64,000 nt of DNA. Origin: Bhargavaea cecembensis DSE10. GTDB taxonomy: Bacteria > Bacillota > Bacilli > Bacillales_A > Planococcaceae. A program made the translations under genes and the position numbers. The notes beneath the pieces were generated by a model. It searched no databases. It saw only the letters and a list, made by a program, of their open reading frames with translations, and was not told the DNA's origin. This document shows, piece by piece, positions 61,503 through 64,000 of this stretch. Positions within the stretch are counted from its first letter, which is position 1; each line of letters opens with the position of its first letter. The stretch is from positions 62,001 to 126,000 of the forward strand of contig NZ_AOFT01000009.1 of NCBI RefSeq assembly GCF_000348905.1. The letters are read 5' to 3'.

Positions 61503-61548
61503 GTTGTTCAACTTCTTTCTTTATAAAATGGTTCTTTTGCTGGGTGAC

Positions 61549-64000
61549 TTATTTTGTATCGTACCAGGATGGACCGTAGGCGGATTCCACCATTAGCGGT
61601 ACATCCAGTTCCAGTGCCGCCTCCATCACATCCGGCACCACCTCGGCAAGCTTTCCAAGCTCCTCTTCCGGGCACTCGAAGATCAGTTCATCATGCACCT
61701 GAAGCAGCATGCGTGCCTGCAGGCCTTCCCGCTCCAGACGCTTGTCCATCTCGACCATCGCCTTCTTAATGATGTCCGCTGCGGTTCCCTGGATCGGCGT
61801 GTTCATCGCGGTCCGTTCAGCGAAGCTTCTCAGGTTGAAGTTCCTGCTGTTGATATCCGGCAAGTATCTCCTGCGGTTCATGAGGGTCGTGACAAAACCT
61901 TTTTCCTTTGCTTCGGCAACCGAATCCTCCATGTACTGCTTGACACCGGGGAAACTGGCCAGATAGCGGTCGATGAATTCCGCAGCTTCTTTTCGTGTGA
62001 TGTTCAGGTTCTGGGAAAGTCCGTAATCACTGATCCCGTAAACGATCCCGAAATTGACAGCTTTCGCCGCACGCCGCATGTCCGGTGTCACATCCTGCGC
62101 TTCCACGTGGAACACATCGCCGGCCGTCCGGGTATGAATGTCCTCACCTTCACGGAATGCGTCAATCAGCTTCTCGTCTCCGGACATATGGGCAAGGACG
62201 CGAAGTTCGATCTGTGAATAGTCTGCAGCAAACATCACCCAGCCCGGTTCCGAGGGGACGAAAGCCTTGCGGATTTTCCGCCCTTCCTCGATGCGCACCG
62301 GAATGTTCTGCAGGTTCGGGTTGGTGGAGCTCAGCCTTCCTGTCTGTGTGAGAGCCTGCTGGTAATACGTATGAATCTTGCCGTCCGCATGAATCTCTTT
62401 CAGCAGCCCCTCGATGTAAGTGGACTGGAGCTTTCCAAGCTGGCGGTATTCAAGGATCAGGTCGATGATCTCATGCCGCCCGCTGAGCTTTTCAAGCACG
62501 TCCGCTGCAGTGGAATAGCCGGTTTTTGTCTTCTTGATCACCGGCAGGCCCATTTCCTCGAAAAGGATCACACCCAGTTGCTTGGTCGAGTTGATGTTGA
62601 ACGTTTGACCGGCCAGGGCATAGATCTGTTCTTCAATGGCTTCAAGTTTGCCGGCGAGGTCTTCCCCGATTTCTTCAAGGATACCCCGCTCGGTTTTGAC
62701 GCCGGTGGCTTCCATGCGTCCGAGGATCGTCGCAAGCGGAATCTCGAGTTCCCGGTACAGTTCGAATTGGTTGTTTTCCTTTAGGCGCCCTTCCACTGTC
62801 TCGCGGAGCCTGTGGACGGCAAGCGCCTTGCGGCTTGCATGTTCCGCAACGGTTTCCAGGTCAGGGACTGCCCGTTTGGCGCCTTTTCCGTAAATGGCCT
62901 GGTCTTCCGAAACCCCTGAAAACCCGAATTCCCTTGCCGCGGAAGACGCGTCGGTGAGCGACACGGAAGGATTGGCGATATAAGCGGCGAGCAGCAGGTC
63001 AAAAACGATGCCGTCCGCTTCGAGCTCCAGCCTCGCAAGCGCAGCCAGAGAGGCCTTTGCGTCGACGGTCAGTTTTTCCGACGAATCATCCGCAAGCCAC
63101 TTTGCGAGCTGCGGGTCCGCTTTCAGATGATCTGAAGGGATATAGACGGTCTCTTTTCCGTCAGACAGCGCCACACCGAGAATATCCGCCGTGTGATAAA
63201 ACTCATCGGACAGTTCGACATGGAAGGCTGTGCCGCTCTTGAGGAGGGATTCGGGCGCTTTCTCGGCGACCGTGAAACGGATCTCTTCCGCTTCCTCTGT
63301 CTCTGTTGCCGGCTGTGCCCCATCCGCCTTTTCGATGAGTGTCCGGAAATTCAGCTCACGGAACACCGGGATAACCTGCTCCATGTCCGGTCCCGGGTAG
63401 GTGATGTCTGACAGCCCGATCTCAATTGGGGACTCGGTGTTGATTGTGGCGAGCGCTTTGCTCATCCTGGCCAGTTCCTCATTCTCGACCAGCTTCTCTT
63501 TCAGCTTTTTCCCGCTGACTTCGTCAATGCCATTGTAGACGCCTTCGACAGAGCCAAACTGTTTCAGCAGCTTGATCGCGGTCTTTTCTCCCACACCGGG
63601 AACTCCCGGGATGTTATCGGATGCATCGCCCATCAGACCCTTCATATCGATGATCTGTTCAGGCGTCAGGCCATACTTTTCCTTCACATGATCCGGCGTA
63701 TAGGCCTCGATGTCGGTCATTCCTTTTCGGGTGATCTGGACGGTCACCGCTTCATCAGCAAGCTGGGTCAGGTCCTTGTCACCGGTGATCACGACGGTCT
63801 CCACACCGCCGGCCGCAGCTTCACGGCTTAATGTGCCGATGATGTCATCCGCCTCAAAGGACTCCAGCTCGTACTGCCTGATGTTGTAGGCGTCGAGCAT
63901 TTTTCGGAGATACGGGAACTGTTCGGACAGCTCGGGCGGCGTTTTCTGCCGGCCGCCCTTGTACTCCTTATACGTGCTGTGGCGGAACGTTGTTTTTCCG
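61549..64000 (-). CDS. polA: DNA polymerase I, 5' end outside the window
   Basis: About 816 of roughly 880 residues are visible. The 5'-3' exonuclease part shows FEADDIIGTLSREA, TGDKDLTQL and GVPGVGEKTAIKLL. The middle 3'-5' exonuclease-like domain lacks the catalytic acids at their usual places, as in other Bacillus enzymes. The polymerase has DYSQIELRVLAHMSGDE, RRAAKAVNFGIVYG and QVHDELIFE. It repairs DNA and removes Okazaki primers. The N-terminal 60 or so residues lie beyond 64000. Confidence 0.97.
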   Translation of the reverse strand, partial: GKTTFRHSTYKEYKGGRQKTPPELSEQFPYLRKMLDAYNIRQYELESFEADDIIGTLSREAAAGGVETVVITGDKDLTQLADEAVTVQITRKGMTDIEAYTPDHVKEKYGLTPEQIIDMKGLMGDASDNIPGVPGVGEKTAIKLLKQFGSVEGVYNGIDEVSGKKLKEKLVENEELARMSKALATINTESPIEIGLSDITYPGPDMEQVIPVFRELNFRTLIEKADGAQPATETEEAEEIRFTVAEKAPESLLKSGTAFHVELSDEFYHTADILGVALSDGKETVYIPSDHLKADPQLAKWLADDSSEKLTVDAKASLAALARLELEADGIVFDLLLAAYIANPSVSLTDASSAAREFGFSGVSEDQAIYGKGAKRAVPDLETVAEHASRKALAVHRLRETVEGRLKENNQFELYRELEIPLATILGRMEATGVKTERGILEEIGEDLAGKLEAIEEQIYALAGQTFNINSTKQLGVILFEEMGLPVIKKTKTGYSTAADVLEKLSGRHEIIDLILEYRQLGKLQSTYIEGLLKEIHADGKIHTYYQQALTQTGRLSSTNPNLQNIPVRIEEGRKIRKAFVPSEPGWVMFAADYSQIELRVLAHMSGDEKLIDAFREGEDIHTRTAGDVFHVEAQDVTPDMRRAAKAVNFGIVYGISDYGLSQNLNITRKEAAEFIDRYLASFPGVKQYMEDSVAEAKEKGFVTTLMNRRRYLPDINSRNFNLRSFAERTAMNTPIQGTAADIIKKAMVEMDKRLEREGLQARMLLQVHDELIFECPEEELGKLAEVVPDVMEAALELDVPLMVESAYGPSWYDTK

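Noticed and set aside
1-64000. CRISPR array, prophage, insertion sequence transposase, tRNA or rRNA genes
   Set aside because: No regularly spaced repeats, transposase motifs, integrase or cloverleaf/rRNA sequence was seen on either strand.

Overview
The window is a chromosomal segment of a moderately GC-rich Bacillales bacterium. The order polA-mutM-coaE-gapB-speD-nrdR-dnaB-dnaI-thrS-infC-rpmI-rplT-ysdA-ysdB matches the Bacillus subtilis backbone except that ytaF and ytxC are absent. A B. subtilis-type FNR, HelD, a CYP152 peroxygenase, a T-box, an L20 leader and a glmS ribozyme also fit Bacillales. GC content and gene content suggest Planococcaceae or relatives (for example Bhargavaea/Sporosarcina-like); this is inference, as no 16S rRNA is present. 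Both ends cut genes: gltD on the left and polA on the right.

Layout. 1-9.3 kb: nitrogen and amino-sugar metabolism (gltB-gltD, an AraC regulator, ribozyme-controlled glmS). 9.5-12.4 kb: an orphan anti-sigma-like membrane protein, a small membrane protein and a DHA2 MFS exporter. 12.6-17 kb: a kynurenine-forming tryptophan catabolic operon (kynU-kynA-kynB) divergent from ilvA, with cre-like and CodY-like sites between them. 17-30 kb: a UDG-like protein, a frameshifted UvrA paralogue, fhs, an MhqD-like hydrolase with an MhqR-type operator, a repeat-bearing intergenic stretch, a thioesterase, a P450 peroxygenase, pepF, a purine-type permease whose start is broken by a 7-bp duplication, and an Mta-like MerR regulator. 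30-40.7 kb: a Ca-type P-ATPase, YyaL-like and metallophosphatase genes, a phosphoglycerate-mutase-like phosphatase, an EEP hydrolase, HelD and small genes. 40.8-44.4 kb: a ba3-type cytochrome c oxidase with two very small membrane proteins, preceded by an FNR box placed at -41.5, and fnr itself. 45.2-50.7 kb: a likely 6S RNA, ypsA, regulators, thpR with a CTG start, a PadR/DUF1700-DUF4097 pair, a dUTPase and sigma-W-driven ysdB. 50.7-64 kb: translation, replication and central metabolism genes, nearly all on the minus strand.

Regulation is unusually readable here: a glmS ribozyme, a Thr T-box, an L20 leader, two CcpN boxes at gapB, a sigma-W promoter at ysdB, a MerR-type 19-bp-spacer promoter, an MhqR operator and an FNR class II promoter. 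The least explained parts are a degenerate repeat of about 110 bp at 23.28-23.58 kb, the likely 6S RNA locus, the structured leader of speD, and the two indels (uvrA-like gene and permease).
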